DNA of 64,000 nucleotides from positions 372,001-436,000 of the forward strand of contig NZ_JBEPTK010000002.1 in the NCBI RefSeq assembly GCF_040549485.1, read 5' to 3'. Position 1 is the first letter of the stretch, and each line of letters opens with the position of its first letter. Below, in pieces: positions 39,491 through 48,132 of this stretch. Both the position numbers and the translations under genes were made by a program. Origin of the DNA: Constrictibacter sp. MBR-5 (GTDB taxonomy: Bacteria; Pseudomonadota; Alphaproteobacteria; JAJUGE01). Under the pieces are notes generated by a model. It saw only the letters and a program-made list of their open reading frames with translations, ran no database searches and was not told the origin of the DNA.

Positions 39491-40249
39491 CTACCGCTCC
39501 AGCCGCACCTCGACCTCGCCGATGCCGCGCAGCGCGACGCGGATGTGGCTGCCGGCGTCGGCGAAGCTCATGCCGGTGCAGGACCCCGTCGTCACCACGT
39601 CCCCGACCTTCAGGCCGGCGCCCCGCTTCGAGGCGTGATTGGCGAGCCAGACCATCAGGCGTACCGGATCGCCCGCCGCGTTGCCGCCGATGGCGTCCGC
39701 CGCCGGCTGGCCCTCGATCTCCAGTCTGATCGGCTGGATCGACAGGTCGATCTCGTGCCATGCGCTGAGGCCGGTCCCGTGGATCAGGGCGCCGTTCGCC
39801 GACAGGTCGGCGACCGCCCAGCCCGGCGCCACCTGCGGCCAGGCGCGCCAGCGGCTGTCGACCACCTCGATCGCGGCGCAGACCGCGCCGACCGCCGCCA
39901 TGACCTCGCTGCGGCTGTAGGGCTTCTCGCGCGGCGGCAGGTCGGTGGTCACGCGGAAGGCGACCTCCGCCTCTATGCCCAGGCGTCCGTACTCCGACGC
40001 GGGCAGTCGTGCCGGGCCGCGGAAGATCAGGCCTGCCGGCAGCGGTGCGCAGCGGGGCTCGGCGGTGGGCGACGCGGCGCCGACCTTCCAGCCGCCGTTG
40101 CCGCCCAGCGCCGCCACGACCTTGTCCTGGACGGCGTAGGCTTCTTCCAGGCTGGGTTCGGCCATGCCCGCGGGGATGTCGAGCGGCTGCCGCTCGCGCC
40201 GCGCCTTCAGCAGCAGTTCCGCCAGCGTCTCCACAAGATCCGCACGCAT
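39491..40249 (-). CDS. 2-keto-4-pentenoate hydratase/FAH family protein
   Basis: The product (252 aa) resembles 2-hydroxypentadienoate hydratase (MhpD type) of the fumarylacetoacetase superfamily. Its motifs are EEAYAVQDKVV, GWKVGAASPTAEPRCAPL, GIEAEVAFRVTTDLPP and a late GDVVTTGSCTGMSFADAG, which holds the metal and substrate loop. Such enzymes act late in aromatic meta-cleavage. The ATG at 40249 follows GGAGT at a good distance; an ATG at 40279 would add ten residues without support. The dioxygenase gene lies just downstream. Confidence 0.85.
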   Translation of the reverse strand: MRADLVETLAELLLKARRERQPLDIPAGMAEPSLEEAYAVQDKVVAALGGNGGWKVGAASPTAEPRCAPLPAGLIFRGPARLPASEYGRLGIEAEVAFRVTTDLPPREKPYSRSEVMAAVGAVCAAIEVVDSRWRAWPQVAPGWAVADLSANGALIHGTGLSAWHEIDLSIQPIRLEIEGQPAADAIGGNAAGDPVRLMVWLANHASKRGAGLKVGDVVTTGSCTGMSFADAGSHIRVALRGIGEVEVRLER

Positions 40250-40355
40250 TCCAGACGACTCCCAACGCAGACGTGTCATTACGCTTCGATCTTACACCGC
40301 CGCGCCTCATCCTCCAGCGATGCCGGGCGTATGACACGTCTCCCGCCGGCTTTCG

Positions 40356-40366
40356 TTGACATGTCA
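40356..40366. promoter_or_regulatory. TTGACA overlapping a TGACATGTCA palindrome
   Basis: TTGACA (40356-40361) could be the -35 element for the hydroxyacid dehydrogenase operon, and it overlaps the perfect palindrome TGACATGTCA (40357-40366). A GntR-type repressor binding this site would block the promoter. No regulator gene is adjacent and no clear -10 element is seen. Confidence 0.4.
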
Positions 40367-40420
40367 GTGGGCCGGTTGGATGCTGCCGGGTAAGAAATGA
40401 TAAAGCCGCAGGAGGGCCCC

Positions 40421-41401
40421 ATGGGACACCCCCGCATCGTCGTGCTCGAAGGCGGATCCCTGCCGGCGCCGATCTCCCTCCGTCGTCCCGAACCGCCGCA
40501 CGACTGGGTCGAGTACGAGAGTTCGCACGAGTGCGACTTGGCCGAGCGCCTCGCGGGCGCGCAGGTCGCCGTGGTGAACAAGGTTCCGATGCGCCGGGCG
40601 ACGCTCGATCGGCTGCCGGACCTGCGCATGATCGCCGTCTCCGCCACGGGCACCGACTGCGTCGACCTCGAGACCTGCCGCGCCCGCGGCATCACCGTCT
40701 CTAATGTCCGCGGCTATGCGGCACACACGGTACCGGAACACACGATGGCGCTGATCCTGGCGCTGCGGCGCAGCCTGATCGGCTTCGTCGACGACGTGCG
40801 CGCCGGCCAGTGGCAGAAGGCGTCGCAGTTCTGCCTCTTCACGCATCCCGTCCGCGACCTGCACGGCAGCAATATCGGCATCGTCGGCGCCGGGACGATC
40901 GGCCGGTCCGTGGCGCGCATGGCCGAGGCGTTCGGTATGCGCGTCATGTTCGCGGGGCGGAAGGGCGATCCGTCGCCCGGCGCGGACCGCACGCCGTTCG
41001 AGGAGATGCTGGCGACCGCCGACGTGATCACCCTGCATTGCCCATTGACTGCGGCGACACGCGACCTGATCGCGATGCCCGAGTTCCGCGCCATGCGGCG
41101 CCGGCCGGTCCTGGTCAACACCGCGCGCGGCGGGCTGGTGAACGAGGCCGACCTGATCCGCGCTCTCGACGAGGGCCTGATCGCCGGTGCCGGCTTCGAT
41201 GTTGCGTCGCCCGAGCCGCCGCCGCCCGACTACCCGCTACTCGGTCTCGTCGACCGGCCGAACTTCATCCTGACGCCGCACGTCGCCTGGGCCAGCCAGG
41301 AGGCGGCGCAGATCGTCGCCGACCAGACCACGGCCAATATCGAAGCCTTCCTGCGCGGCCGTCCGGTCAACGACGTGGCGGGCGTCGCCGCCGGTGGGTG
41401 A
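40421..41401 (+). CDS. D-2-hydroxyacid dehydrogenase (glycerate dehydrogenase-like)
   Basis: The product (326 aa) reduces a 2-keto acid or oxidises a D-2-hydroxy acid. NAD binding is at GIVGAGTIGRSVARMAEAFG; the catalytic Arg is in NTARGGLVNE, the Glu in the following GAGFDVASPEPPP region, and the His in LTPHVAWAS. The ATG at 40421 has GGAGGG five bases upstream; an earlier ATG at 40397 is disfavoured. It heads a three-gene operon with overlapping starts (kinase, then enolase-like), so its product is likely phosphorylated and then dehydrated. Confidence 0.9.
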   Translation: MGHPRIVVLEGGSLPAPISLRRPEPPHDWVEYESSHECDLAERLAGAQVAVVNKVPMRRATLDRLPDLRMIAVSATGTDCVDLETCRARGITVSNVRGYAAHTVPEHTMALILALRRSLIGFVDDVRAGQWQKASQFCLFTHPVRDLHGSNIGIVGAGTIGRSVARMAEAFGMRVMFAGRKGDPSPGADRTPFEEMLATADVITLHCPLTAATRDLIAMPEFRAMRRRPVLVNTARGGLVNEADLIRALDEGLIAGAGFDVASPEPPPPDYPLLGLVDRPNFILTPHVAWASQEAAQIVADQTTANIEAFLRGRPVNDVAGVAAGG

Positions 41402-42443
41402 CGTGACGTCGCTCGCCCGATCGGCGCAGGAGGCGCCGGAGGATCTGCGCCGTGCCCTGATCCGCCTCGGCCTGCTGCAGTCCGATGCCCGGGTCCCCTT
41501 CGTCCCGCTGACCGGCGGCGTGTCGTCGGATATCTGGCGTGTCGACCTTCCCACCGGTCCGGTCTGCATCAAGCGCGCGCTGTCGCGCCTGAAGGTCGCC
41601 GCCGAATGGAACGCGCCGGTCGAGCGCAACGCCTTCGAGGCGGACTATTTTCGCGTCGCGGGGGCGGCCGCTCCGGGATCGGTGCCGACACTGTTCGGCC
41701 AGGACGAGGAAAGCGGTTCGCTCGTCATGGCGTTTCTCGATCCGGCCGGTCACCCGGTCTGGAAGGCGGAACTGCACGCCGGCCGTGCCGATCCGGTCTT
41801 CGCGGCGATGGTGGCGGACCGCCTGGTGCGGATCCACGCCGCCACCGCCGACGATCCGATGATCGCGGCGCGCTTCCCGACCGATGCCATCTTCCATGCC
41901 ATCCGGCTCGAGCCCTATCTGCTCGCCACCGCGCGTGCCCATCCCGACAGGGCCGACGTGCTGCAGGCGGTGGCGGCGGAGACTGCGGCGACCCGTCGCG
42001 TCCTGGTGCATGGCGACGTCAGCCCAAAGAACATCCTGGTCGGCCCGGACGGACCGGTGATCCTCGACGCCGAATGCGCCTGGTACGGTGACCCCGCTTT
42101 CGACCTCGCTTTCTGCCTCAACCACCTGCTGCTGAAATGCCTGTGGACGCCGGCCGCCGCTTCCGGCTTCCTCGCCTGCTTCGACACCCTCGCCACGCTT
42201 TATCTCGGCGGCGTCGCCTGGGAAGCACCGGCCGAACTCGAGCGTCGCGCCGCCCGCCTGTTGCCGGGTCTGCTCCTGGCACGCGTGGACGGGAAGTCGC
42301 CGGTCGAGTATCTCACCGCCGAGGCCGACAGGGACCGCGTGCGCGGCGTAGCCCGCGCGCTCCTCGGCGCCCCTGTGGGCCGGCTGGGCGCGGTGCGTGC
42401 CGCCTGGTCCGACATGCTGACGCGGGAAGGATGGACGCTTTGA
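41394..42443 (+). CDS. Aminoglycoside phosphotransferase-like small-molecule kinase
   Basis: The product (349 aa from GTG at 41394, or 346 from GTG at 41403) has a protein-kinase-like fold. The nucleotide-binding Lys is probably in GPVCIKRALSRLKV, the catalytic loop is VHGDVSPKNILV and the metal-binding Asp is in VILDAECAWYGDP. The family phosphorylates sugars, homoserine, choline, thiosugars or antibiotics. Its start overlaps the dehydrogenase stop by eight bases and its end overlaps the enolase start, so the three enzymes are made together. A glycerate-like hydroxy acid is the natural guess for the substrate. Confidence 0.85.
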   Translation: MGDVTSLARSAQEAPEDLRRALIRLGLLQSDARVPFVPLTGGVSSDIWRVDLPTGPVCIKRALSRLKVAAEWNAPVERNAFEADYFRVAGAAAPGSVPTLFGQDEESGSLVMAFLDPAGHPVWKAELHAGRADPVFAAMVADRLVRIHAATADDPMIAARFPTDAIFHAIRLEPYLLATARAHPDRADVLQAVAAETAATRRVLVHGDVSPKNILVGPDGPVILDAECAWYGDPAFDLAFCLNHLLLKCLWTPAAASGFLACFDTLATLYLGGVAWEAPAELERRAARLLPGLLLARVDGKSPVEYLTAEADRDRVRGVARALLGAPVGRLGAVRAAWSDMLTREGWTL

Positions 42444-43723
42444 GTGAAGACACGATCGTTTCCGTCGTCGGAAGGCGGGTCTGGGATTCGCGCGGACGGC
42501 CTACGGTCGAGGCGGAGGTCGTGCTGGAGGGCGGGGCGGTGGGCCGCGCCATCGCGCCGGCCGGTGCCTCGACCGGGTCCGGCGAGGCGCTCGACCTGCG
42601 CGACGGCGGCGAGGCGTTCGGCGGCTACGACGTGCGGCGCGCCGTCGCCAGCGTGAACGGCGAGATCGCGGCAGCCCTGCGCGGCCGCGACGTGCGCGAC
42701 CAGGCCGGTGCCGACGCGGCGCTCGTCGCGCTCGACGGCACGCCCGCCAAGTCGCGCCTCGGCGGCAACGCGATCATCGCCGCGTCGATGGCGATCCTGC
42801 AGGCCGCCGCGGCGGCGGCGCGGGTGCCGCTCTGGCGCTACATCGGCGGCGACGCGGCGTGCCTCATGCCACTGCCGGAGATCCAGATCTTCGGCGGCGG
42901 CGCCCATGCCGGCCGCCGCGTCGACGTGCAGGACTTCCTGCTCGTCTGCCCCGGTGCGGAGAGCTTCGCCCAGGCGCTCGACTGGACGGCCGAGGTCTAC
43001 CGGCACGCCGGGCGCCTGATGGCGGAGAGCGGGCGGCTGCAGGGGGTCGCCGACGAAGGCGGCTGGTGGCCCGCCTTCCAGTCGAACGAGGAGGCGATCG
43101 AGACCCTGCTGCGCGCGATCGAACGCGCCGGCTATCGGCCGATGGAGCAGGTGGCGATCGCGCTCGACGTGGCCGCGTCGGAGTTCGGAAAGGACGGCCG
43201 CTACACGCTGGGGCTGGAGAGCCGCGTTCTGGACAGCGGCGGGATGATTGACCTCCTCGGCGGCTGGCTCGACCGCTATCCGATCGTCTCGGTCGAGGAT
43301 CCGCTGGCAGAGGACGATGCCGAAGGCTTCGCGGCCTTCACGGCGCGCTTCGGCGACCGGATCCAGGTCGTCGGCGACGATTTCCTGGTTACCGACGCGG
43401 CGCGCGTGCAGCGTACTGCGGCGGACGGTGCCGCGAACGCCGTCCTGCTGAAGCCGAACCAGCGCGGGACCATCACCGAGACCCTTGCCGCCTGGGACGC
43501 CGCCAAGGCGGCCGGCTATGGCGGCATCGTGTCCGCACGCTCCGGCGAGACCGAGGACACGACGATCATCCACCTCGCCGTCGGCTGGGACGTGCCGCAG
43601 TTCAAGGTCGGCTCGTTCACCCGGTCCGAACGCATGGCGAAGTGGAACGAGGCGCTACGCATCGAGGAGGCGCTCGGCGACCGGGCCCGGTTCGCCGGCT
43701 GGTCGCCTTACCCGCGCCGCTGA
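42431..43723 (+). CDS. Divergent enolase-like enzyme
   Basis: The product (430 aa) aligns with enolase along its full length. Kept residues include His159 in GAHAG, Glu209 in ADEGG, metal ligands Asp246, Glu289 (SVEDP) and Asp316 (GDD), Lys341 in LLKPNQ and Lys392 in FKVG. Changed are the usual QEF, which reads QDF (Asp168), and SHRSGET, which reads SARSGET (His to Ala at 369). PSGAST has become PAGAST. It overlaps the kinase gene by 13 bases. Whether it makes phosphoenolpyruvate or acts on another phosphorylated hydroxy acid is unknown; a normal housekeeping enolase gene is expected elsewhere. Confidence 0.85.
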   Translation: MDALSEDTIVSVVGRRVWDSRGRPTVEAEVVLEGGAVGRAIAPAGASTGSGEALDLRDGGEAFGGYDVRRAVASVNGEIAAALRGRDVRDQAGADAALVALDGTPAKSRLGGNAIIAASMAILQAAAAAARVPLWRYIGGDAACLMPLPEIQIFGGGAHAGRRVDVQDFLLVCPGAESFAQALDWTAEVYRHAGRLMAESGRLQGVADEGGWWPAFQSNEEAIETLLRAIERAGYRPMEQVAIALDVAASEFGKDGRYTLGLESRVLDSGGMIDLLGGWLDRYPIVSVEDPLAEDDAEGFAAFTARFGDRIQVVGDDFLVTDAARVQRTAADGAANAVLLKPNQRGTITETLAAWDAAKAAGYGGIVSARSGETEDTTIIHLAVGWDVPQFKVGSFTRSERMAKWNEALRIEEALGDRARFAGWSPYPRR

Positions 43724-43874
43724 CCCGGTTCGCCGGGAGCAGCGGCGCGGGCGGTTTCTGTGTCGGATCCGTGCTGGCAATAATGGCACAGGTGCCGCCG
43801 CCTCGGGTTCGAGGGCAGTGTCTTTGTCGATTCGCGACCGACCCGCTGTGATATTCTCGCATAGGTTCTCGGCG

Positions 43875-43961
43875 ATGATCATTGGGACCGCCCGTGCGGC
43901 GGCGCCAGCGAAGCAGGTCGGTGCCGCGCCGGCGGCGGCCGTGATGACCGCCTCGAACTAG
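43875..43961 (+). CDS. Possible 28-residue peptide, weak candidate
   Basis: ATG at 43875 opens a frame for a 28-residue Ala-rich peptide ending TASN, with AGGTTCTCGGCG upstream. It lies in the 277-base gap between the enolase-like gene and the Ntn hydrolase gene. No family is recognised and composition alone could explain the frame. A direct repeat (GGTCTCGGGGAA twice, 43971-43996) follows just before the next gene. Confidence 0.2.
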   Translation: MIIGTARAAAPAKQVGAAPAAAVMTASN

Positions 43962-44000
43962 CGGTCGACCGGTCTCGGGGAAGGGGTCTCGGGGAAAGGC

Positions 44001-45023
44001 ATGGACGACGCACTGCCCGGGGCGACCGCATTCGCCATGCCCGACGTGCCCTTCATCGATGCTGGGGCCGGCGGTGCGCCCGCAGTTTTCGATGCCGCGC
44101 CGGACCGGGCCATCCGCCTTCTCGAATGGGGGGAGCGGAAATATGGCCTCGCCGCCATGCGGATGGCCGACAGGCGCTCGCGCGGCTGGCTGATCCGGGC
44201 CGGCAACCCATACGTGGCCGAGATCGATGCGATCGCGGCGCGCATCGGACGCCCCGGCGCGTTCATGCTCAACCTCAGCTTCGAATGGAACTGCACTGCC
44301 GCCGTCGGTCCGGACCCGGAGCGGGGCGGCGCGCGGCTTCTGCGCACGCTCGACTGGCCTCTGCCGGGGCTCGGCGAGAATCTCGTGGTCGTGCGCCACG
44401 AGGGGCCGCACGGATCGTGGCTCAGCGCGACCTGGCCCGGCTTCGTCGGGTCTCTCACGATCATGGCCCCCGGACGCTTCGCCGTGTCGATCAACCAGCC
44501 GCCGGCGCGCCTGACCAAGATCGGACCATTCGGCGTGCCGCGCGTCGTCGACTGGTTCATCAGCCGCCGGAAGGTCGCACGCAGCAACGGGCTTCCCCCG
44601 GCGCATCTCCTGCGCAAGGTGTGCGAGGAGGCAGCCGACTATGCCGAAGCGAAGCGCATGCTGAGCGACGCGGCGGTCTGCATACCGGTCTTCTTCACCG
44701 TCGCCGGCCTCGCGCCGACCGAGGGATGCCTGATCGAGCGCATGGAGACACGCGCCTTCACCTTCGAGGCGCCGGTCTGCGCGGCGAACCATTGGCTGAC
44801 GCCCGGCCAGTACGGGCGCATGCGCACCGCCACCAGTCCGCAGCGGCTGGACAGCCTGCGCGCCCGCATGGAAACTGCGGTCGAAATGGAATGGTTGGTG
44901 GAGCCCGTGCTCAATCACGCGACCCGACTGGCGGCCGTGGCCAATCCGGGCGCGGGCCATCTCGTCGTCCAGGGCTTCGAGGCGGGTGGCGCCGTCACGG
45001 TGCCCACGCAATTCGTCGCCTGA
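44001..45023 (+). CDS. Ntn-type linear amide C-N hydrolase (acid ceramidase/NAAA-like)
   Basis: The product (340 aa) resembles the choloylglycine hydrolase/acid ceramidase superfamily. The segment LNLSFEWNCTAAVGPD places Cys98 where the family has its N-terminal nucleophile after self-cleavage, and LLRTLDWPLPGLGENLVVV follows like the family's RNLDW motif. Later conserved-looking blocks are GFVGSLTIMAPGRFAVSINQPP and the His in APVCAANHWL. In this superfamily maturation exposes the Cys; the roughly 97-residue leader fits a removed propeptide. No signal peptide is visible. The substrate may be an N-acyl amide. Confidence 0.65.
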   Translation: MDDALPGATAFAMPDVPFIDAGAGGAPAVFDAAPDRAIRLLEWGERKYGLAAMRMADRRSRGWLIRAGNPYVAEIDAIAARIGRPGAFMLNLSFEWNCTAAVGPDPERGGARLLRTLDWPLPGLGENLVVVRHEGPHGSWLSATWPGFVGSLTIMAPGRFAVSINQPPARLTKIGPFGVPRVVDWFISRRKVARSNGLPPAHLLRKVCEEAADYAEAKRMLSDAAVCIPVFFTVAGLAPTEGCLIERMETRAFTFEAPVCAANHWLTPGQYGRMRTATSPQRLDSLRARMETAVEMEWLVEPVLNHATRLAAVANPGAGHLVVQGFEAGGAVTVPTQFVA

Positions 45024-45034
45024 GCGCCCGCCCC

Positions 45035-45520
45035 GTGACGCAGCTGCTGGAAGCCATCGTAAGCGACCGCCTTCGCCTCCGGCCGATCGAGCGCCGCGAC
45101 GCGCGGGTCTTCGCGGCCCTCGGCAGCGACCCGCTGGTCTTCCGCTACATTCCGGAGATCGACCATCCGTTCGACGCCGACGCATGGATCCGCGAGATCA
45201 CGGGCAATCCGGAATGCTATATCCGGCATGCGGTGGAACTGATCGACCGGGGCGAGATCATCGGCGCGATCCAGCTGAACCGCCGATCGAACATGCTGCT
45301 CCAGGTCGGCTACTGGTTCGGCCGACCCTATTGGGGCCACGGCTACGCGACCGAGACGCTGGAGGCGCTGCTCGCCTTTCTCGACGAGCGCACGCGCGAG
45401 CCGATCCACGCGGCCGTGCACCCCGAGAACGCCGCTTCCCGTTCGGTGCTGGAGAACAACGGCTTCATCTGCCTGAACCGCTGGCTCTCCGACATGATGG
45501 AGTATCGCCGCCAGCGTTAG
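45035..45520 (+). CDS. GNAT family N-acetyltransferase (RimJ/RimL-like)
   Basis: The product (161 aa) has SDRLRLRPIERRDARVFAAL at the N-terminus and the acetyl-CoA binding region QVGYWFGRPYWGHGYATETL, followed by VHPENAASRSVLENNGF. This is the RimJ/RimL-like pattern of enzymes that acetylate protein N-termini or small amines. The GTG at 45035 is 12 bases after the Ntn hydrolase stop and begins the conserved N-terminal block. Co-transcription with that hydrolase is likely. Confidence 0.9.
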   Translation: MTQLLEAIVSDRLRLRPIERRDARVFAALGSDPLVFRYIPEIDHPFDADAWIREITGNPECYIRHAVELIDRGEIIGAIQLNRRSNMLLQVGYWFGRPYWGHGYATETLEALLAFLDERTREPIHAAVHPENAASRSVLENNGFICLNRWLSDMMEYRRQR

Positions 45521-45602
45521 GCCGCCTGCGTCGCTCCGGCGTCGGTGGTTGCGACCGGCGGCCATGGGCCTCACAATCCGCCCCGCAACCAGGGAGGCAG
45601 CG

Positions 45603-47345
45603 ATGGCGGAAGACGGGAAGACCGGAATGAGGGCAGGCCTCGCCAACTATGGCGACGCCGGGTTCTCGCTCTTCCTGCGCAAGGCGATGATCAAGGGGAT
45701 GGGTTACTCCGACGACGCCCTGGAGCGGCCGATCGTCGGCATCACCGACACGTTCAGCGGCTACAACGCCTGCCATCGCACCGTGCCCGACCTGATCCAC
45801 GCCATCGAGCGTGGCGTCCTGCTGGCCGGCGGGCTGCCGGTCCGCTTCCCGACGGTCTCGGTGCACGAGGCGTTCAGCCATCCGACCTCGATGTTCCTGC
45901 GCAACCTGATGGCGATGGACACCGAGGAGATGGTCCGCGCCCAGCCGATGGACGCGGTCGTCCTGATCGGCGGCTGCGACAAGACCGTGCCGGCGCAGCT
46001 CATGGGTGCGGCGAGCGCCGGCAAGCCGGCGATCATGGTCGTCACCGGGCCGATGATGACCGGCGACTACAAGGGCGAGCGGCTGGGGGCCTGTACCGAC
46101 TGCCGCCGCCTCTGGGGCATGCACCGTAGCGGCGAGATCGGCGCCGACGAGATCGACGTGATCGGCGGCCGGCTGATGCCGACCGCGGGCACCTGCATGG
46201 TCATGGGCACCGCCAGCACCATGGCGCTGATGACCGAGGCGCTCGGCATGATGCTGCCGGGTGGCGCCTCGATCCCGGCCGTCCACGCCGACCGACTGCG
46301 CCATGCCGAGGCGAGCGGCGCGCGGGCCGTGGCATTGGCGAAAGACAATGTGACGCCCGACAAGATTATGACGCCGGCGGCGTTCGAGAATGCGCTGCGC
46401 ATGCTGCTCGCCATCGGCGGTTCGACCAACGGCATCGTCCACATCGCCGCCGTCGCCGGCCGCCTCGGCATCAAGATCGACCTGGATGCCTTCGACCGGC
46501 TGGGCGAGGAGACGCCCGTGGTCGTCGACCTGAAGCCGACCGGTCAGCACTATATGGAAGACCTGTTCAAGGCCGGCGGTGCCGCGCCGATCCTGCGCGC
46601 GCTGAAGCCGCTGCTGAACCTCGGCGAACTGACCGTCAGCGGAAAGACCCTCGGCGAGGACATCGACGCCGCGCCCGCCGACTGGGGCCAGACGGTCGTG
46701 CGCCCGCTGCACGACCCGATCTATCCGAAGGGCGGCATCGCGGTGCTGCGCGGCAACCTGGCGCCGGAGGGCGCAATCGTTAAGCAGTCGGCGGCGAAGC
46801 AGGAACTGCTGGTGCACGAGGGCAGGGCGGTCGTGTTCGATTCGCTGGAGGACATGGCGAACCGGCTGGACGATCCGGATCTCGACGTGCGCGCCGATGA
46901 CATTCTCGTCCTGCGCAACTCGGGGCCGAAGGGCGCGCCCGGCATGCCGGAGTCCGGCTATATCCCGATCCCGAAGAAGCTGGCGGCGCAAGGCGTGAAG
47001 GACATGGTGCGCATGTCCGATGCGCGGATGAGCGGTACTGCCTTCGGCACCATCGTGCTGCACATCTCGCCGGAGGCGGCGGCCGGCGGGCCGCTCGCCT
47101 TCGTGCGCAGCGGCGACCGCATCCGGCTCGACGTGCCGAACCGCAGCCTGGAGCTGCTCGTCGCCGACAGCGAACTGGCGGAGCGGCGCAAGGGCTGGGC
47201 GCCGCCGCATCACGAGGGATCGGAGCGCGGCTACCTGAAGCTCTACCTCGACCAGGTCAACCAGGCCGAGGACGGCTGCGATTTCGACTTCCTTACCAAG
47301 CGCCCGGTGGTCGCCTCCGTCCCGGCAGGATCACGGACGCGTTAA
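45603..47345 (+). CDS. IlvD/Edd family dehydratase
   Basis: The product (580 aa) dehydrates a 2,3-dihydroxy acid, using an iron-sulfur cluster. Cys ligands are in VLIGGCDKTVPAQL, GACTDCRRLWG and TAGTCMVMGTASTMAL. The extra CTDCRR spacing and overall pattern are closer to the sugar-acid dehydratases (such as arabonate or xylonate dehydratase) than to biosynthetic IlvD. AGGGAGGCAGCG precedes the ATG at 45603. No ilv genes are adjacent, favouring a catabolic sugar-acid role, though branched-chain biosynthesis cannot be excluded. Confidence 0.88.
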   Translation: MAEDGKTGMRAGLANYGDAGFSLFLRKAMIKGMGYSDDALERPIVGITDTFSGYNACHRTVPDLIHAIERGVLLAGGLPVRFPTVSVHEAFSHPTSMFLRNLMAMDTEEMVRAQPMDAVVLIGGCDKTVPAQLMGAASAGKPAIMVVTGPMMTGDYKGERLGACTDCRRLWGMHRSGEIGADEIDVIGGRLMPTAGTCMVMGTASTMALMTEALGMMLPGGASIPAVHADRLRHAEASGARAVALAKDNVTPDKIMTPAAFENALRMLLAIGGSTNGIVHIAAVAGRLGIKIDLDAFDRLGEETPVVVDLKPTGQHYMEDLFKAGGAAPILRALKPLLNLGELTVSGKTLGEDIDAAPADWGQTVVRPLHDPIYPKGGIAVLRGNLAPEGAIVKQSAAKQELLVHEGRAVVFDSLEDMANRLDDPDLDVRADDILVLRNSGPKGAPGMPESGYIPIPKKLAAQGVKDMVRMSDARMSGTAFGTIVLHISPEAAAGGPLAFVRSGDRIRLDVPNRSLELLVADSELAERRKGWAPPHHEGSERGYLKLYLDQVNQAEDGCDFDFLTKRPVVASVPAGSRTR

Positions 47346-47454
47346 CGGGTCGTAAACCTCCGCGGGTGCACGATCGGATCGTCTGGCGTAGCCAGGTCCG
47401 GGCGGTTGCCCGGCGGGCGCATGCGGCGTGTGCCCATCCGACGGGAGCAGCGAG

Positions 47455-48069
47455 ATGTCGATCACGGCAGCGACACCGGCCGGCTTGGTCTCACTGGAGA
47501 GCCAGCAGCAGGCGGCGCCAGCGTGGCCGGCGCGCAGTATCGACCAGAGCCAAGCGAATCGTATCGGGTTCGGCGACCCCGTGGCGCTGCGCCTCTCCGC
47601 CGAAGCCCGCGTGAACAGCATGAGCAATGCCGAGGACACGTCCGCAGACCGGACGGCCTCGCTCGGCGCTCTCGAGGATCGCCTGCGGGACTTTCGCGAG
47701 GAGGTCGAGAAGATGCTCGTCCAGCGCGGCATGCCGATGGGCGAGGCTGCGGACGCTGCGGGCATTCTCGCCGCGGCCGTGGGCGAAGCCGCCGCGAAGC
47801 CCGATATTCGGGACCAACTCGCCAGCCTGTCCGAGCGTCTGCCGGATCTGGCCGCTCGCGCGTCCCTGGTCGTCGAGGAGGCGGTGGTCCGCTGGGACCC
47901 GGTTTCTCAGACCTTCGTTTCGAGCGTGCAACGAGTCGCCGTGTCCGTCGATCTGCAGAACGGCTACGTGGTGCCGCGCGGAGGCGAGGCCGATGCGAGC
48001 GATCCCTCGCGCAGGATCGCCGTCTTCAAGGTCGATGCGGTATTGCCGCTGAACGCCGCTCTCGGCTGA
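47455..48069 (+). CDS. Hypothetical protein
   Basis: The product (204 aa) has a disordered, Gln/Ala-rich N-terminal part (residues 1-60), a likely helical and coiled segment (ALEDRLRDFREEVEKMLVQRG, about 72-92), and a C-terminal beta-rich part with VQRVAVSVDLQNGYVVP. No signal peptide, membrane helix or catalytic motif was seen. GGGAGCAGCGAG precedes the ATG at 47455. I do not recognise the family; no operon partner is evident. Confidence 0.6.
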   Translation: MSITAATPAGLVSLESQQQAAPAWPARSIDQSQANRIGFGDPVALRLSAEARVNSMSNAEDTSADRTASLGALEDRLRDFREEVEKMLVQRGMPMGEAADAAGILAAAVGEAAAKPDIRDQLASLSERLPDLAARASLVVEEAVVRWDPVSQTFVSSVQRVAVSVDLQNGYVVPRGGEADASDPSRRIAVFKVDAVLPLNAALG

Positions 48070-48091
48070 TCCCGGCGCCGGACGCGCGAAA

Positions 48092-48119
48092 GGCGCGAAG
48101 CACCAAGGTGCTCCGCGCC
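48092..48119. terminator. Hairpin between convergent genes
   Basis: GGCGCGAAGCACC (48092-48104) pairs with GGTGCTCCGCGCC (48107-48119) with one mismatch around a two-base turn. There is no strong T tract on either side, so efficiency is uncertain. Confidence 0.55.
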
Positions 48120-48132
48120 CTCCACAACTCTT

